From contig NZ_PHSU01000003.1 of the NCBI RefSeq assembly GCF_002814235.1, positions 62,001 to 126,000 on the forward strand: a stretch of DNA of 64,000 nucleotides, read 5' to 3'. The notes beneath the pieces were generated by a model that searched no databases, was not told the origin of the DNA, and worked only from the letters and a program-made list of their open reading frames with translations. Positions 46,572-55,593 of the stretch are shown here, in pieces (position 1 is the first letter of the stretch; each line of letters opens with the position of its first letter). Source of the DNA: Pseudomonas sp. QS1027 (GTDB taxonomy: Bacteria > Pseudomonadota > Gammaproteobacteria > Pseudomonadales > Pseudomonadaceae). A program made the translations under genes and the position numbers.

Positions 46572-47873
46572 ATGGATTATCCAAAAAATGTGCCTGGGGT
46601 AGGGTTGGTCAATGGGAAGTTTGTAGATGACAATCCGCTGACCGGTACGCCGGGATCCCTGATTCCTGCTGAGTGGGGTAATGCGGTGACGGACGAGGTT
46701 TTGTCGGTGATCCTCTCAGCCAATGCTCTCCCGGATGAAAATAATAGTACTCAGCTGAAAGATGCCATTGTGAGCATCGCCGATCTGCGAGTTTCAAAAT
46801 CAGTAGTTCCCACCTCTGAAATTGTTTCGGGGGTGGCGAAAATTGCAACCCAGGCTCAGACAAATTTGGGTGTTGATGATACGACAATCGTCACGCCAAA
46901 AAAGATAGCTGGTGCAGTCCAGGGCCAGGCATTGGTTGCTTTCACTACTTCTGGCACTGCGCCCCAGTTCACGTTATCCCCCGTGCCCGCGATCACTTCA
47001 TATGTAGCGAATCAGCGATTTCAGGTGAAATTCCATTCGGGAGGTGCCGGCTCAGACAAGATGAACATCTCGGGCCTTGGCCCGAAGAACATCATGCAAT
47101 ACGATGCCAGTGGGAACAAAGTCGCTGCTGTCATCCAAGGGCAATTGACCGATGCAGTTTATGACGGCACCGACATTGTTTTGCTTGATCAGCTGCCGAA
47201 CGCATTTGGTGTAACCCCGTCACAATTTGATAATTCAGCAAAACTCGCAACGACTGCATTCGTTCAAGGGGTTGGATTTCAGTTCAGTGGTACGTTTGGA
47301 CTTAGTGCGAGCACAACGCTTACGGCCTCTACCCATGCTGGCGCTCTTGTTGTTGCTACAAGCACGGCGACGATCAATGTAACTTTGCCGCCCGCTTCAA
47401 GTATGCCGGCAAAGTCTCTTATAAAATTCTGGAGCTTCGGCGCGGGTGGTATGACGATTGTTGCTGCTGGGTCTGACAGCATCCTTTTGCCTGCGGTAAA
47501 CACAACGCTTCCCCTTTCCACTGGCGCTTGGGTTACTCTTGCCTCAAATGGGGCGGCAGGTTGGTATGCCATTGATATGTCTGGGATTGGGGTTGGGCAG
47601 ACACGACAGGTTTTTGCTGTCGGAACTACGCGAGTTGCTGGAACAGTTTATTACAATACTACTGGGCGTCCTATTTGGCTTTACATAGAAAATGGTGCGT
47701 CGAATACACTTAATGGTATAGGCACACTAAAGGTTGGGAGTGTTACTATGAACTTTCCTGCGTGTTGGTATACCAATCCTACATCGGGCGCTGGCGGAAT
47801 TTCAGCTATGGTTCTACCCGGTGAGTCATACGTGACGAGTGGCGCATCATCTCTTTGGGTCGAAATTCGATAA
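46572..47873 (+). CDS. Tail fibre protein 2 (receptor binding, paralog)
   Basis: 433 residues from ATG 46572. DYPKNVPGVGLVNGKFVDDN and FDNSAKLATTAFVQGVGFQF parallel fibre 1, while the last 90 residues (LYIENGASNTLNGIGTLKVG and on) are unrelated to it. AT-richer than fibre 1. An 80-bp AT-rich gap separates it from chaperone 1. Likely a second specificity module acquired by duplication and tip replacement. Confidence 0.87.
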   Translation: MDYPKNVPGVGLVNGKFVDDNPLTGTPGSLIPAEWGNAVTDEVLSVILSANALPDENNSTQLKDAIVSIADLRVSKSVVPTSEIVSGVAKIATQAQTNLGVDDTTIVTPKKIAGAVQGQALVAFTTSGTAPQFTLSPVPAITSYVANQRFQVKFHSGGAGSDKMNISGLGPKNIMQYDASGNKVAAVIQGQLTDAVYDGTDIVLLDQLPNAFGVTPSQFDNSAKLATTAFVQGVGFQFSGTFGLSASTTLTASTHAGALVVATSTATINVTLPPASSMPAKSLIKFWSFGAGGMTIVAAGSDSILLPAVNTTLPLSTGAWVTLASNGAAGWYAIDMSGIGVGQTRQVFAVGTTRVAGTVYYNTTGRPIWLYIENGASNTLNGIGTLKVGSVTMNFPACWYTNPTSGAGGISAMVLPGESYVTSGASSLWVEIR

Positions 47874-47883
47874 GGAAATAAAT

Positions 47884-48249
47884 ATGCCATATTACAAAGA
47901 TACCAATAATGGAATTCACTTTCTCGACGATGCCGTTTTCGCGTATATGTTGCCCGACGGCTCCGTTGAGATTACTGATGCAGAAGCGCGTGCAGTTCAA
48001 GCCGCTGCAAACGAACCCAGTCCTGAGCAAGTATTAGCCGCAAAAAATTCTGAGCGCGACTCTCTGCTTGCCACTGCCAGTCTGCGCATCGCACCTCTAC
48101 AAGACGCAGTTGACCTTGGCACGGCGACCGCCGACGACACGGCAAGCCTGAAGCTTTGGAAGGAATATCGGGTTGCTGTAAATCGCGTGAGCACTGAGGC
48201 AGGTTTCCCCAAAACTATCGAATGGCCGGCAGCCCCAGGGGGGGCATGA
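47884..48249 (+). CDS. Tail fibre assembly chaperone 2 (Caudo_TAP type)
   Basis: 121 residues from ATG 47884. N-terminal YYKDTNNGIHFLDDAVFAYM, and C-terminal PLQDAVDLGTATADDTASLK then LWKEYRVAVNRVSTEAGFP, the Caudo_TAP family. Its C-terminus is the intact version of the remnant at 26484-26652. It overlaps the next small gene. Confidence 0.88.
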   Translation: MPYYKDTNNGIHFLDDAVFAYMLPDGSVEITDAEARAVQAAANEPSPEQVLAAKNSERDSLLATASLRIAPLQDAVDLGTATADDTASLKLWKEYRVAVNRVSTEAGFPKTIEWPAAPGGA

Positions 48250-48581
48250 TGCTTTGCTATGGACTTATCGACGCTCCAACAAATTTCACGGTTGCTGATG
48301 ACTGGGCACCAAGTGAGCCGATGGTGGCTGGCTGGATCCTGATGAGTGAGCAGTGGCCAGCCACGCGACCGGATCGTTTCGGCGACTGGATCGCACGCCC
48401 GACTGGTCTGTGGGAATGGGTTAAATACCCCGACCCGCCGTTCGCAGTTGTATATCACGAGGGCAAGCTGAAAAACGCCGACACGATGGAAGAGATCGCA
48501 ATCGAGACCTTACCCGGTAATGTTGCGGCGCGGCTTGATGCCCTCGAAACACCGCCGCCACCATTACTCCCTGAGTCCTGA
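48246..48581 (+). CDS. Small hypothetical protein near the lysis cassette
   Basis: 111 residues from ATG 48246 (ATG 48249 equally possible), overlapping the end of chaperone 2. Trp- and Pro-rich; MVAGWILMSEQWPATRPDRF and GLWEWVKYPDPPFAVVYHEG; it ends in a proline run. No membrane segment, no known family. It could be a fibre- or lysis-associated accessory protein. Confidence 0.6.
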   Translation: MMLCYGLIDAPTNFTVADDWAPSEPMVAGWILMSEQWPATRPDRFGDWIARPTGLWEWVKYPDPPFAVVYHEGKLKNADTMEEIAIETLPGNVAARLDALETPPPPLLPES

Positions 48582-48589
48582 TCGCCACC

Positions 48590-48611
48590 AGCCGCATCGA
48601 GCGGTTTTTTT
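48590..48611 (+). terminator. Terminator-like hairpin before endolysin 2
   Basis: CCGC, loop ATCGA, GCGG, then seven T residues, shortly before the CGGAG site. Same design as the hairpin before endolysin 1. Confidence 0.65.
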
Positions 48612-48627
48612 GTGCTCGGAGAAAGCC

Positions 48628-49191
48628 ATGCCCATCACCCAGCAGCAGTTGCTGCAGATCTTCCCCAGCGCCGGCCTTAACGCTGGCGTTTACGTATCTC
48701 CCCTCAACGCCGCCATGGCAGATCACCAGATCAACACCCCAAAACGCATCGCCGCCTTCCTGGCCCAGGTGGGCCATGAATCCGCGCAACTGCGTTACGT
48801 GCGGGAGTTGGGCAGTGATCAATATCTGAGCAAATACGATACGGGGCCCCTGGCCATCCGTCTGGGCAACACCCCGGATGCCGACGGCGATGGCCAGCTC
48901 TATCGCGGTCGCGGGCTGATCCAGATCACCGGTCGCAGTAACTATCGCCAATGCAGCCTCGGGTTGTTCGGCGACGAACGCCTGTTGCAGCAACCGGAAC
49001 TGCTGGAACAACCGCAATGGGCCGCCGAGTCGGCGGCCTGGTTCTGGGAGCAACAAGGGTTGAACGCACTGGCCGACGCCGATCAGTTCAACAGCATCAC
49101 CCGCAAGATCAACGGCGGCCTGAACGGCCTCGAAGATCGACTGCAAATCTGGGCCCGGGCGAGGGCGGTGCTATGCGCCTCCTCGACCTGA
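48628..49191 (+). CDS. GH19 endolysin of the tailocin
   Basis: 187 residues from ATG 48628. FLAQVGHESAQLRYVRELG carries the catalytic glutamate; GQLYRGRGLIQITGRSNYRQ and ESAAWFWEQQGLNALADADQ complete the fold. It lacks about 30 residues found in the left copy. It cleaves the host wall for particle release. It overlaps Rz by 19 bp. Confidence 0.92.
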   Translation: MPITQQQLLQIFPSAGLNAGVYVSPLNAAMADHQINTPKRIAAFLAQVGHESAQLRYVRELGSDQYLSKYDTGPLAIRLGNTPDADGDGQLYRGRGLIQITGRSNYRQCSLGLFGDERLLQQPELLEQPQWAAESAAWFWEQQGLNALADADQFNSITRKINGGLNGLEDRLQIWARARAVLCASST

Positions 49192-49709
49192 TCCCGGCGC
49201 CCTGGCGCCTGGGCGTTGTCGTCGCACTGCTGGCCTTGTTGGCCGGTGGTGCGGCGGCCTGCGCCTGGCACATTCAAGACTGGCGTTACGGCCAGCAACT
49301 GGAGCATCAAGCCCGGTTGCAGGCCGACACGCTCAACCAGATTTCCCTCGCCGCGGCCGCGCAACAGCGCGCCGAGCAGGATAAACGCCAAGCCCTGGAG
49401 CAGCGGCTCCAGGTCAGCGACCAAACCCATTCGAAGGAACTGAACGATGTGCAACAGGATCAAGCTCGCCTGCGTGATCGTATTGCCACTGCTGATCTGC
49501 GGCTGTCAGTCCTCCTCGACACCAACGATCCTGCCAGTGGCTGTGACGTGCCAGCCACCGCCAGCGCCGGCGGCGTGGTTCATGCAGCCACAAGAGCCCG
49601 ACTTGACCCGGCGCATGCTCAACGAATTATCGCCATCACCGACGACGGCGACCGCGCCCTGATTGAGCTGAAGGCATGTCAGGCCTATGCCGGGGCGGTC
49701 TCCCACTGA
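49173..49709 (+). CDS. Rz-like inner-membrane spanin of the tailocin
   Basis: 178 residues from ATG 49173. A membrane helix (LGVVVALLALLAGGAAACAW) and a long periplasmic coiled coil. Paralog of the left copy; Rz1 is nested in the +1 frame. Last gene of the tailocin operon. Confidence 0.88.
   Translation: MRLLDLIPAPWRLGVVVALLALLAGGAAACAWHIQDWRYGQQLEHQARLQADTLNQISLAAAAQQRAEQDKRQALEQRLQVSDQTHSKELNDVQQDQARLRDRIATADLRLSVLLDTNDPASGCDVPATASAGGVVHAATRARLDPAHAQRIIAITDDGDRALIELKACQAYAGAVSH
49447..49662 (+). CDS. Rz1-like lipoprotein spanin nested in Rz
   Basis: 71 residues in another frame inside Rz. Lipobox in VIVLPLLICGC; mature part proline-rich (CQPPPAPAAWFMQPQEPDLT). Same length as the left copy, although the surrounding DNA has diverged, which supports selection on this frame. 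Confidence 0.87.
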   Translation: MCNRIKLACVIVLPLLICGCQSSSTPTILPVAVTCQPPPAPAAWFMQPQEPDLTRRMLNELSPSPTTATAP

Positions 49710-49796
49710 CATCCGGAAGCAATCTCGTGTCTTGAAAGCGCGGTCCGCTCGTGTAGGGTGTTCATTTTGCACAACCGAACCTCGGGTATACGGAAA

Positions 49797-49870
49797 CCTG
49801 TAGGAGCCGGCTTGCTGGCGATGACGGCGGTGAATTCACCCTCGTTATCGCTGGCAAGCCAGCTCCTGCA
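49797..49870. repeat. REP-like inverted pair between the tailocin and cinA
   Basis: CCTGTAGGAGCCGGCTTGCT and, inverted, GCTGGCAAGCCAGCTCCTGC, flanking a 20-base spacer. It marks the return to core sequence. Confidence 0.7.
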
Positions 49871-49903
49871 TGGGCTCCGTTGTGCCTCGACCAGGAGAGG
49901 AAC

Positions 49904-50404
49904 ATGGACGAAATCACCCGGCTTGCCGCTGAACTCGGCAAGCGCTTGCAGACGCTCGAGACTGATGTCACCACTGCCGAGTCCTGTACCGGCGGCGGTA
50001 TCGCCGAGGCGATCACGCGGATTCCCGGCAGCTCGGCGTGGTTCGAAGCCGGTTATGTCACGTACTCCAATCGGCAGAAAAGCCTCCAGTTGAAAGTACC
50101 GGAGTCCTTGTTCGCCCAAGTCGGCGCTGTCAGCCGGGAAGTGGTCGAAGCCATGGTCCGGGGTGCCCAGGCCCACAGCAACGCGCGCTTCGCCGTGGCG
50201 GTCAGCGGCGTGGCCGGGCCGGATGGCGGTTCCGCCGAGAAACCGGTGGGTACCGTCTGGCTGGCCTGGGGCTGTGGCGACGACGTGAGCGCCGAGCGCC
50301 GGCACTTTCCCGGCGACCGCGATGCAGTCCGTCGACAAACGGTTCTGGCCGCCCTGGAAGGCCTGTTACGACGGGCGGAAGCAGAAATCGCAAATCAGGG
50401 GTAG
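49904..50404 (+). CDS. cinA: CinA C-terminal-type nicotinamide-nucleotide amidase
   Basis: 166 residues from ATG 49904 with GGAGAGG upstream. [20 protein letters not shown] and [19 protein letters not shown] are the PncC/CinA C-terminal domain; the N-terminal domain is absent, as in E. coli PncC. It deamidates NMN in pyridine nucleotide recycling. It sits directly before recA as in most pseudomonads. Right border of the accessory region. Confidence 0.93.
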   Translation: MDEITRLAAELGKRLQTLETDVTTAESCTGGGIAEAITRIPGSSAWFEAGYVTYSNRQKSLQLKVPESLFAQVGAVSREVVEAMVRGAQAHSNARFAVAVSGVAGPDGGSAEKPVGTVWLAWGCGDDVSAERRHFPGDRDAVRRQTVLAALEGLLRRAEAEIANQG

Positions 50405-50429
50405 GCGATCCGCCAACGCTGTGGAATAA

Positions 50430-50449
50430 TACTGGCTACTTATACAGGT
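50430..50449 (+). promoter_or_regulatory. LexA (SOS) box of recA
   Basis: TACTGGCTACTTATACAGGT, CTG-N10-CAG, about 40 bp before recA. It is almost the same as the dinB box. Confidence 0.9.
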
Positions 50450-50487
50450 GTTGGCCGTCAGGCCTTATTGATTACGTGAGGACTTTA

Positions 50488-51552
50488 ATGGACGACAACA
50501 AGAAGAAAGCCTTGGCTGCGGCCTTGGGTCAGATCGAACGTCAATTCGGCAAGGGTGCCGTAATGCGGATGGGCGATCATGACCGTCAGGCGATCCCGGC
50601 GATCTCCACCGGTTCCCTGGGCCTGGACATCGCGCTGGGCATCGGCGGTCTGCCGAAAGGCCGTATCGTAGAGATCTACGGTCCGGAATCCTCGGGTAAG
50701 ACCACCCTGACGCTTTCCGTCATCGCCCAGGCGCAAAAAGCCGGTGCGACCTGCGCCTTCGTCGACGCCGAACACGCCCTGGACCCTGAATACGCCGGCA
50801 AGCTGGGCGTCAACGTCGACGACCTGCTGGTGTCCCAGCCGGACACCGGCGAACAGGCCCTGGAAATCACCGACATGCTGGTGCGCTCCAACGCGGTAGA
50901 CGTGATCATCGTCGACTCCGTGGCCGCCCTGGTGCCAAAAGCGGAAATCGAAGGCGAAATGGGTGACATGCACGTCGGTCTGCAAGCCCGTCTGATGTCC
51001 CAGGCCCTGCGTAAAATTACCGGTAACATCAAGAACGCCAACTGCCTGGTGATCTTCATCAACCAGATCCGCATGAAGATCGGCGTGATGTTCGGCAGCC
51101 CGGAAACCACCACCGGTGGTAACGCGCTGAAGTTCTACGCCTCGGTGCGCCTGGACATCCGCCGTACCGGCGCGGTGAAGGAAGGCGACGAAGTGGTCGG
51201 CAGCGAAACCCGCGTCAAGGTCGTGAAGAACAAGGTGGCTTCGCCGTTCCGTCAGGCCGAGTTCCAGATCCTTTACGGCAAGGGCATCTACCTCAACGGT
51301 GAGATGATCGACCTGGGCGTGTTGCACGGCTTTGTCGAGAAATCCGGTGCCTGGTACAGCTACAACGGCAGCAAGATCGGTCAGGGCAAGGCCAACTCGG
51401 CCAAGTTCCTGGCGGACAACCCGGAAATCGCCGCGACCCTCGAGAAGCAACTGCGTGACAAGCTGCTGACTCCAGGCGTAGACACCAAGGCCAACTCTGG
51501 TGCGGCTGCTGTCGTCGCAACCGAAGACGACCTGGCTGACGCTGACCTCTGA
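50488..51552 (+). CDS. recA: Recombinase RecA
   Basis: 354 residues from ATG 50488. Walker [12 protein letters not shown]2 loop and [20 protein letters not shown] are all intact. It drives strand exchange and, on single-stranded DNA, activates self-cleavage of LexA and of LexA-like phage repressors such as the one at 32418-33161. LexA box at 50430. recX follows 8 bp downstream. The in-frame extension back to 50038 lies in cinA and is rejected. Confidence 0.98.
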   Translation: MDDNKKKALAAALGQIERQFGKGAVMRMGDHDRQAIPAISTGSLGLDIALGIGGLPKGRIVEIYGPESSGKTTLTLSVIAQAQKAGATCAFVDAEHALDPEYAGKLGVNVDDLLVSQPDTGEQALEITDMLVRSNAVDVIIVDSVAALVPKAEIEGEMGDMHVGLQARLMSQALRKITGNIKNANCLVIFINQIRMKIGVMFGSPETTTGGNALKFYASVRLDIRRTGAVKEGDEVVGSETRVKVVKNKVASPFRQAEFQILYGKGIYLNGEMIDLGVLHGFVEKSGAWYSYNGSKIGQGKANSAKFLADNPEIAATLEKQLRDKLLTPGVDTKANSGAAAVVATEDDLADADL

Positions 51553-51560
51553 GTAAAGCA

Positions 51561-52028
51561 ATGACCGCCGTACTGGATACCCCGGTCGCCGTACGGCGCA
51601 CTGCCATGGACCTGCTCGCGCGACGCGAGCACGGTCGAGTCGAACTGACGCGTAAACTGCGTCAGCGCGGCGCCTCTCCTGAAATGATCGACACAGAACT
51701 CGACCGCCTGACGGAAGAGGGGCTGCTGTCCGAATCCCGTTACCTTGAAAGCTTCGTTTCCTACCGTGCCCGTTCCGGCTACGGCCCTTTGCGCATTCGC
51801 GAAGAGCTGAGCCAGCGCGGCCTGCAACGTGCCGACATCGAACTGGCCCTGCGTGAAAGCGGTTTCAACTGGCAAGCCCAGTTGGAAGACACCTGGCGCC
51901 GAAAATTCGCCGGGCATTTACCCATTGATGCCCGTGAGCGTGCCCAACAGGGACGCTTCCTGAGTTATCGGGGTTATTCCATGGAAATGATCGGCCGCCT
52001 GTTCAGCGGCCGTGGGCTGGATGACTGA
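51561..52028 (+). CDS. recX: RecA regulator RecX
   Basis: 155 residues, three-helix repeats ([40 protein letters not shown]) typical of RecX. It limits RecA filament growth. Co-transcribed with recA and controlled by the same LexA box. Confidence 0.95.
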   Translation: MTAVLDTPVAVRRTAMDLLARREHGRVELTRKLRQRGASPEMIDTELDRLTEEGLLSESRYLESFVSYRARSGYGPLRIREELSQRGLQRADIELALRESGFNWQAQLEDTWRRKFAGHLPIDARERAQQGRFLSYRGYSMEMIGRLFSGRGLDD

Positions 52029-52042
52029 GGCAAGGGTGATAA

Positions 52043-53158
52043 TCACGTCGCCTTGATCGGCTCGCGTGTGCGCTCCTGCGCTGGTGCCTTGGCCTTGCTC
52101 CAGTTTTCTGTCCGGTTGATAAAGTCCACCAGCATCCGCAGGCGTCCTTGATCCCGTGCCGTAAAGGCAAACGACAAGCAGGTCAAATGACTGAACTGCG
52201 GCTCATCGTGCTCCTGGTCGACATGGGCACTTTGCTGAAAGTGGCCACTGAGACACAGGTCGGCAAATTCCCCCTGCACTTGCTCTAGCGCCCGCTCGCT
52301 GAGGGGATGGTTCATGCGGATCACAAACTGCTTCTTCAGCCAGCGGCTGGAGTGGAAGTTGCTGTAGAACTGCTTGATCTCTTCCACGGCCTCATCGGCA
52401 CTGTAGACCAGGCGCATCAGCTTCAGGTCGTGGGGCAGGATGTAGTGATTGGCTTCCAGTTGATTGCTGATGAAATCCAGCGCGCTCTGCCAGAAGCTGC
52501 CCCCAGGGGCATCCAGCAGAATCACCGGAACCAGCGGGCTTTTGCCGGTCTGGATCAGGGTCAGCACTTCCAGTGCTTCATCGAGGGTGCCAAAACCGCC
52601 TGGGCAGAGCACCAACGCATCGGCTTCCTTGACGAAGAACAGCTTGCGGGTGAAGAAGAAGTGGAAGGACAGCAGGTTCTGCGTGCCATCCACGGTTGAG
52701 TTCGCATGCTGTTCGAAGGGCAGGGTGATGTTGAACCCGAGGCTGTGTTCCAGCCCGGCCCCTTCGTGGGCCGCAGCCATGATGCCGCCACCGCCACCGG
52801 TGATCACCATCAGATTGGAGCGTGCCAGCGCTGTTCCCAGTGCACGGGCCTGTGCATAAAGCGGGTGTTCGGTGGGCGTTCGCGCCGAGCCGAACACGGT
52901 GACCTTGCGCCGGCCCTTGAACTGGTCCAGCACGCGAAAGGCGTTTTCCAGTTCACGCAGGGTTTGCAGGACGATCTTGGCATTCCAGCGGTTGCGGTCA
53001 TCCTGGGCCATGCGCAGGACGGTCAGCATCATGTCTCGGTAAAGCGCAAGATTCGGACTATCGGGAGCAACCTGGTTGAGTTGTTCTTCGACCCGGGTCA
53101 GGTCGATACCGTTGCTCTGGAAATGACGGGATAGCAAGTCATTCGGTTCGTAAGGCAT
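52043..53158 (-). CDS. LOG-family nucleotide hydrolase-like protein
   Basis: 371 residues. The Rossmann-like core has MVITGGGGGIMAAAHEGAGL and the signature PGGFGTLDEALEVLTLIQTG, the phosphoribohydrolase motif of LOG/PpnN proteins. It likely splits nucleotide 5'-monophosphates into base and ribose phosphate. The additional helical N- and C-terminal parts place it nearer PpnN than plant LOG. Convergent with recX. The 240 bp after its start codon hold no gene. Confidence 0.85.
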   Translation of the reverse strand: MPYEPNDLLSRHFQSNGIDLTRVEEQLNQVAPDSPNLALYRDMMLTVLRMAQDDRNRWNAKIVLQTLRELENAFRVLDQFKGRRKVTVFGSARTPTEHPLYAQARALGTALARSNLMVITGGGGGIMAAAHEGAGLEHSLGFNITLPFEQHANSTVDGTQNLLSFHFFFTRKLFFVKEADALVLCPGGFGTLDEALEVLTLIQTGKSPLVPVILLDAPGGSFWQSALDFISNQLEANHYILPHDLKLMRLVYSADEAVEEIKQFYSNFHSSRWLKKQFVIRMNHPLSERALEQVQGEFADLCLSGHFQQSAHVDQEHDEPQFSHLTCLSFAFTARDQGRLRMLVDFINRTENWSKAKAPAQERTREPIKAT

Positions 53159-53399
53159 TCAACGTCTCCTTCTGCACGGAACCCTTGGCTTGGCCGAAAG
53201 AAAAGTTCGCCAAGGCCGCGTCACTGCATGTGTCGCATGTGTGCCATGTCGATTTGATGATGAGCCTGTAAAGTCATGTCTGGCAACCGCTTATTGCCTC
53301 TTTGCAAAGGACTTTAGCAGCTCGTCAGTGGCGCTGCGCGCAGGCGCGGGGGCGAAACGGCGCGCCGAGGATGAACGGCGGCGCGCGAGGCGGCAGGGG

Positions 53400-53828
53400 T
53401 TATTTTTTCTTCTTCGCCGGGGTTTCTGTCGGGCAGTCGCTTTCCACGAAACGGGCGGAGGTCACAGGACGGTTGGTCTTGTTCTCGGTGAACTCGTAGC
53501 GCATGACCGCGCCCTTGGCCATCAACTTGCGGTAGTTGGCGTTACGGCAGACGCTGGCGCCCAGTTGCAGATAAACCGCCTTGGCGTTATCGCGCATATT
53601 TTGCGCGTAATCGGCCTGGACGCTCAGGTGATCGATCAGCTCGTTGCCTTCAACGGTGTAGCCGACATCGAGGATGTTCTCGTCGAGTTCACGGGGCAGG
53701 CCTTCGTTACTCTGCTCGGCCACGTCCTTGAGCATCTTGTTCACTTCGAAATCCTTCAGCGACGCCGCCTGGGCACTGAAGGGCAGGGCCAGTAAAAGGG
53801 CCAGGGACGGTACGATAAGGCGTAGCAT
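53400..53828 (-). CDS. Secreted PA3611-like protein (quorum-sensing-regulated virulence factor family)
   Basis: 142 residues from ATG 53828 with a clear signal peptide (LIVPSLALLLALPFSAQAAS). The mature protein has two cysteines (SVCRNANYRKL, ESDCPTE), likely a disulphide, and ends with lysines. Length and context agree with PA3611, described as quorum-sensing-regulated in P. aeruginosa. Role unknown. An upstream in-frame extension to 54593 runs antisense through the DTW gene and is rejected. Confidence 0.78.
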   Translation of the reverse strand: MLRLIVPSLALLLALPFSAQAASLKDFEVNKMLKDVAEQSNEGLPRELDENILDVGYTVEGNELIDHLSVQADYAQNMRDNAKAVYLQLGASVCRNANYRKLMAKGAVMRYEFTENKTNRPVTSARFVESDCPTETPAKKKK

Positions 53829-54056
53829 GCAACTCTCCTGATTCGGTAACTGGTGCTTCGACCCGTTACCGGGGCGTGCGTTCAGTGGCCGCGAAGTATA
53901 GAGGGCGGTTGTAGGCCCTACTAGGGTGAGACTGACGGAAATGTCGACGGATGAGCGCTCAAAGGCTGCCTGTCTCTCTGGTAGACTCCGCGCACTTTTG
54001 CCCTTGCGAGTCGTATTGTTCGTGTTCAGCCCTTTCTTCTGCCAGCGTTTCTTGCG

Positions 54057-54767
54057 ATGAGCCACGCCGTATCCCGTTTGCGTGCCGAGCGCCTGGCCCG
54101 TGCAAAAACACCTTTCCTCGCTCGCGGATCGAGAGCCGAGCGTTGCCCGGGCTGCCGTGTGATTCCACAGTATTGCCTCTGCGCCTGGCGCCCCAGGGTA
54201 GCCTCGAACTCGGCCATGTGCCTGCTGATGCATGACGTCGAACCGATGAAACCGAGCAATACCGGCTGGCTGATCGCTGATGTGATCGCCGACACCAGCG
54301 CCTTCAGCTGGTCGCGGACCGAAGTCGATCCGCAACTGCTGGCCCTGTTGGACGACCCGCAGTGGCAGCCGTTTATCGTGTTTCCCGGGGAGTTCGTGGC
54401 ACCGGAGCGGGTAGTGACGCAGGTACAGCCGACACCCGGCAAGCGCCCGTTGTTCATCCTGCTGGATGCGACTTGGACCGAGGCGCGCAAGATGTTTCGC
54501 AAGAGCCCTTATCTGGAGCGTTTCCCGGTGTTGAGCCTGGAATCCGAACAGCTGTCGCGCTACAAGCTGCGCCGTTCCAAACGCGATGATCATTTCTGTA
54601 CTGCGGAAGTCGCGGCCTTGTGCCTGGAACTGGCCGGCGACACCCGTGCGGCCCAGGGGCTGGATGCGTTACTGGACGTGTTTACCGCGCACTACCTGGG
54701 CGCCAAGTTTCAGCTGCCGATCAACACCGAAGACGAAGCCCACGAGCATCTGAAGACTTTCCTGTAA
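54057..54767 (+). CDS. DTW-domain protein (probable tRNA acp3U transferase)
   Basis: 236 residues. A CPGCRVIPQYCLCAW zinc-type cluster near the N-terminus and LLDATWTEARKMFRKSPYLE, the DxTW motif, with KLRRSKRDDHFCTAEVAALC later. DTW proteins (E. coli TapT/YfiP and TuaA-like) add a 3-amino-3-carboxypropyl group to uridine in tRNA. Monocistronic. Confidence 0.88.
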   Translation: MSHAVSRLRAERLARAKTPFLARGSRAERCPGCRVIPQYCLCAWRPRVASNSAMCLLMHDVEPMKPSNTGWLIADVIADTSAFSWSRTEVDPQLLALLDDPQWQPFIVFPGEFVAPERVVTQVQPTPGKRPLFILLDATWTEARKMFRKSPYLERFPVLSLESEQLSRYKLRRSKRDDHFCTAEVAALCLELAGDTRAAQGLDALLDVFTAHYLGAKFQLPINTEDEAHEHLKTFL

Positions 54768-54821
54768 TCTAGTGGATGCACAGCGTCGAGCCAGACGCAT
54801 AAAAACAGGATCATTGGAAAA

Positions 54822-55472
54822 ATGACCACGTACGACATCCTGATTGCCGACGACCATCCTCTTTTTCGCAGTGCCTTGCATCAGGCACTGACCCTGGGCC
54901 TGGGGCCCGATGTACGACTGGTGGAAGTGGCCAGCATTGCCGAGCTGGAAACCCGCCTCACCGAGAAAGCCGACTGGGATCTGGTCCTGCTGGACCTGAA
55001 TATGCCGGGTGCCTACGGTTTCTCCGGCCTGGTGCTGCTGCGCGGGCAATACCCGCAGATTCCGGTGGTGATGGTTTCGGCCCAGGAAGAAGCCTCGGTG
55101 GTGGTACGCTCCCGAGAGTTCGGCGCCAGCGGCTTTATCCCCAAGTCCAGTTCCCTGGAAGTGATCCAGCAAGCGGTGCGCAGTGTCCTCGATGGCGATG
55201 TCTGGTGGCCGCCCCAGGCGTTCGAAGCGGTCAGCGTGTCCGCCGAAGCCAAGGCCGCCAGTGCCGGTCTCGCCAGTTTGACGCCCCAGCAGTTCCGGGT
55301 GTTGACCATGGTCTGCGAAGGTTTGTTGAATAAACAGATTGCCTACGAATTGAGCGTTTCGGAGGCGACCATCAAGGCCCACGTCACGGCGATTTTCCGC
55401 AAGCTCGGGGTGCGCACCCGGACCCAGGCCGCGCTGCTGCTGCAACAGCTTGAGTCAATTTCGAGCCAGTGA
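54822..55472 (+). CDS. erdR: NarL/LuxR-type response regulator ErdR
   Basis: 216 residues: receiver with D10/D11, phospho-acceptor D58 (VLLDLNMPG) and the conserved Lys in FIPKSSS, then a GerE helix-turn-helix (LTPQQFRVLTMVCEGLLNKQ). Length and sequence match PA3604 ErdR, a regulator of ethanol and acetate use in P. aeruginosa. No kinase gene is adjacent. The name is by recognition plus position after the DTW gene. Confidence 0.78.
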   Translation: MTTYDILIADDHPLFRSALHQALTLGLGPDVRLVEVASIAELETRLTEKADWDLVLLDLNMPGAYGFSGLVLLRGQYPQIPVVMVSAQEEASVVVRSREFGASGFIPKSSSLEVIQQAVRSVLDGDVWWPPQAFEAVSVSAEAKAASAGLASLTPQQFRVLTMVCEGLLNKQIAYELSVSEATIKAHVTAIFRKLGVRTRTQAALLLQQLESISSQ

Positions 55473-55593
55473 TCGCGGACTCTTTCGTCTTTGTTTGACA
55501 TCGGTTGAATTGGTTTCCCTGCTCCATTTCGCTCAACTGCTTACCTATGCCGTCGCCCTTCAAAGGTCAAACCGGTTTTAAACGCCGGTGACG

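Larger units (their letters stand above)
32418..49709. mobile_element. Contractile (Mu/SfV-type) tailocin gene cluster
   Basis: Repressor, promoter, holin, tail terminator, DUF2635, sheath, tube, frameshifting chaperone, tape measure, DNA-circularisation protein, hub, spike, gp46, gp47, gp48, two fibre-chaperone pairs, endolysin, Rz/Rz1. There is no capsid, portal, terminase, integrase or replication gene in this part, so it encodes a tail-only bacteriocin particle rather than a prophage. The mutS-cinA interval is a known home of such clusters in the P. fluorescens group. Confidence 0.9.

Noticed and set aside
32418..49709. Reading the tail cluster as a complete prophage
   Set aside because: No terminase, portal, capsid, replication or integrase genes lie within it; a contractile tailocin fits better.
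53400..54593. 397-codon reading of the PA3611-like gene
   Set aside because: The N-terminal 255 codons run antisense through the DTW gene; the signal peptide at 53828 marks the true start.
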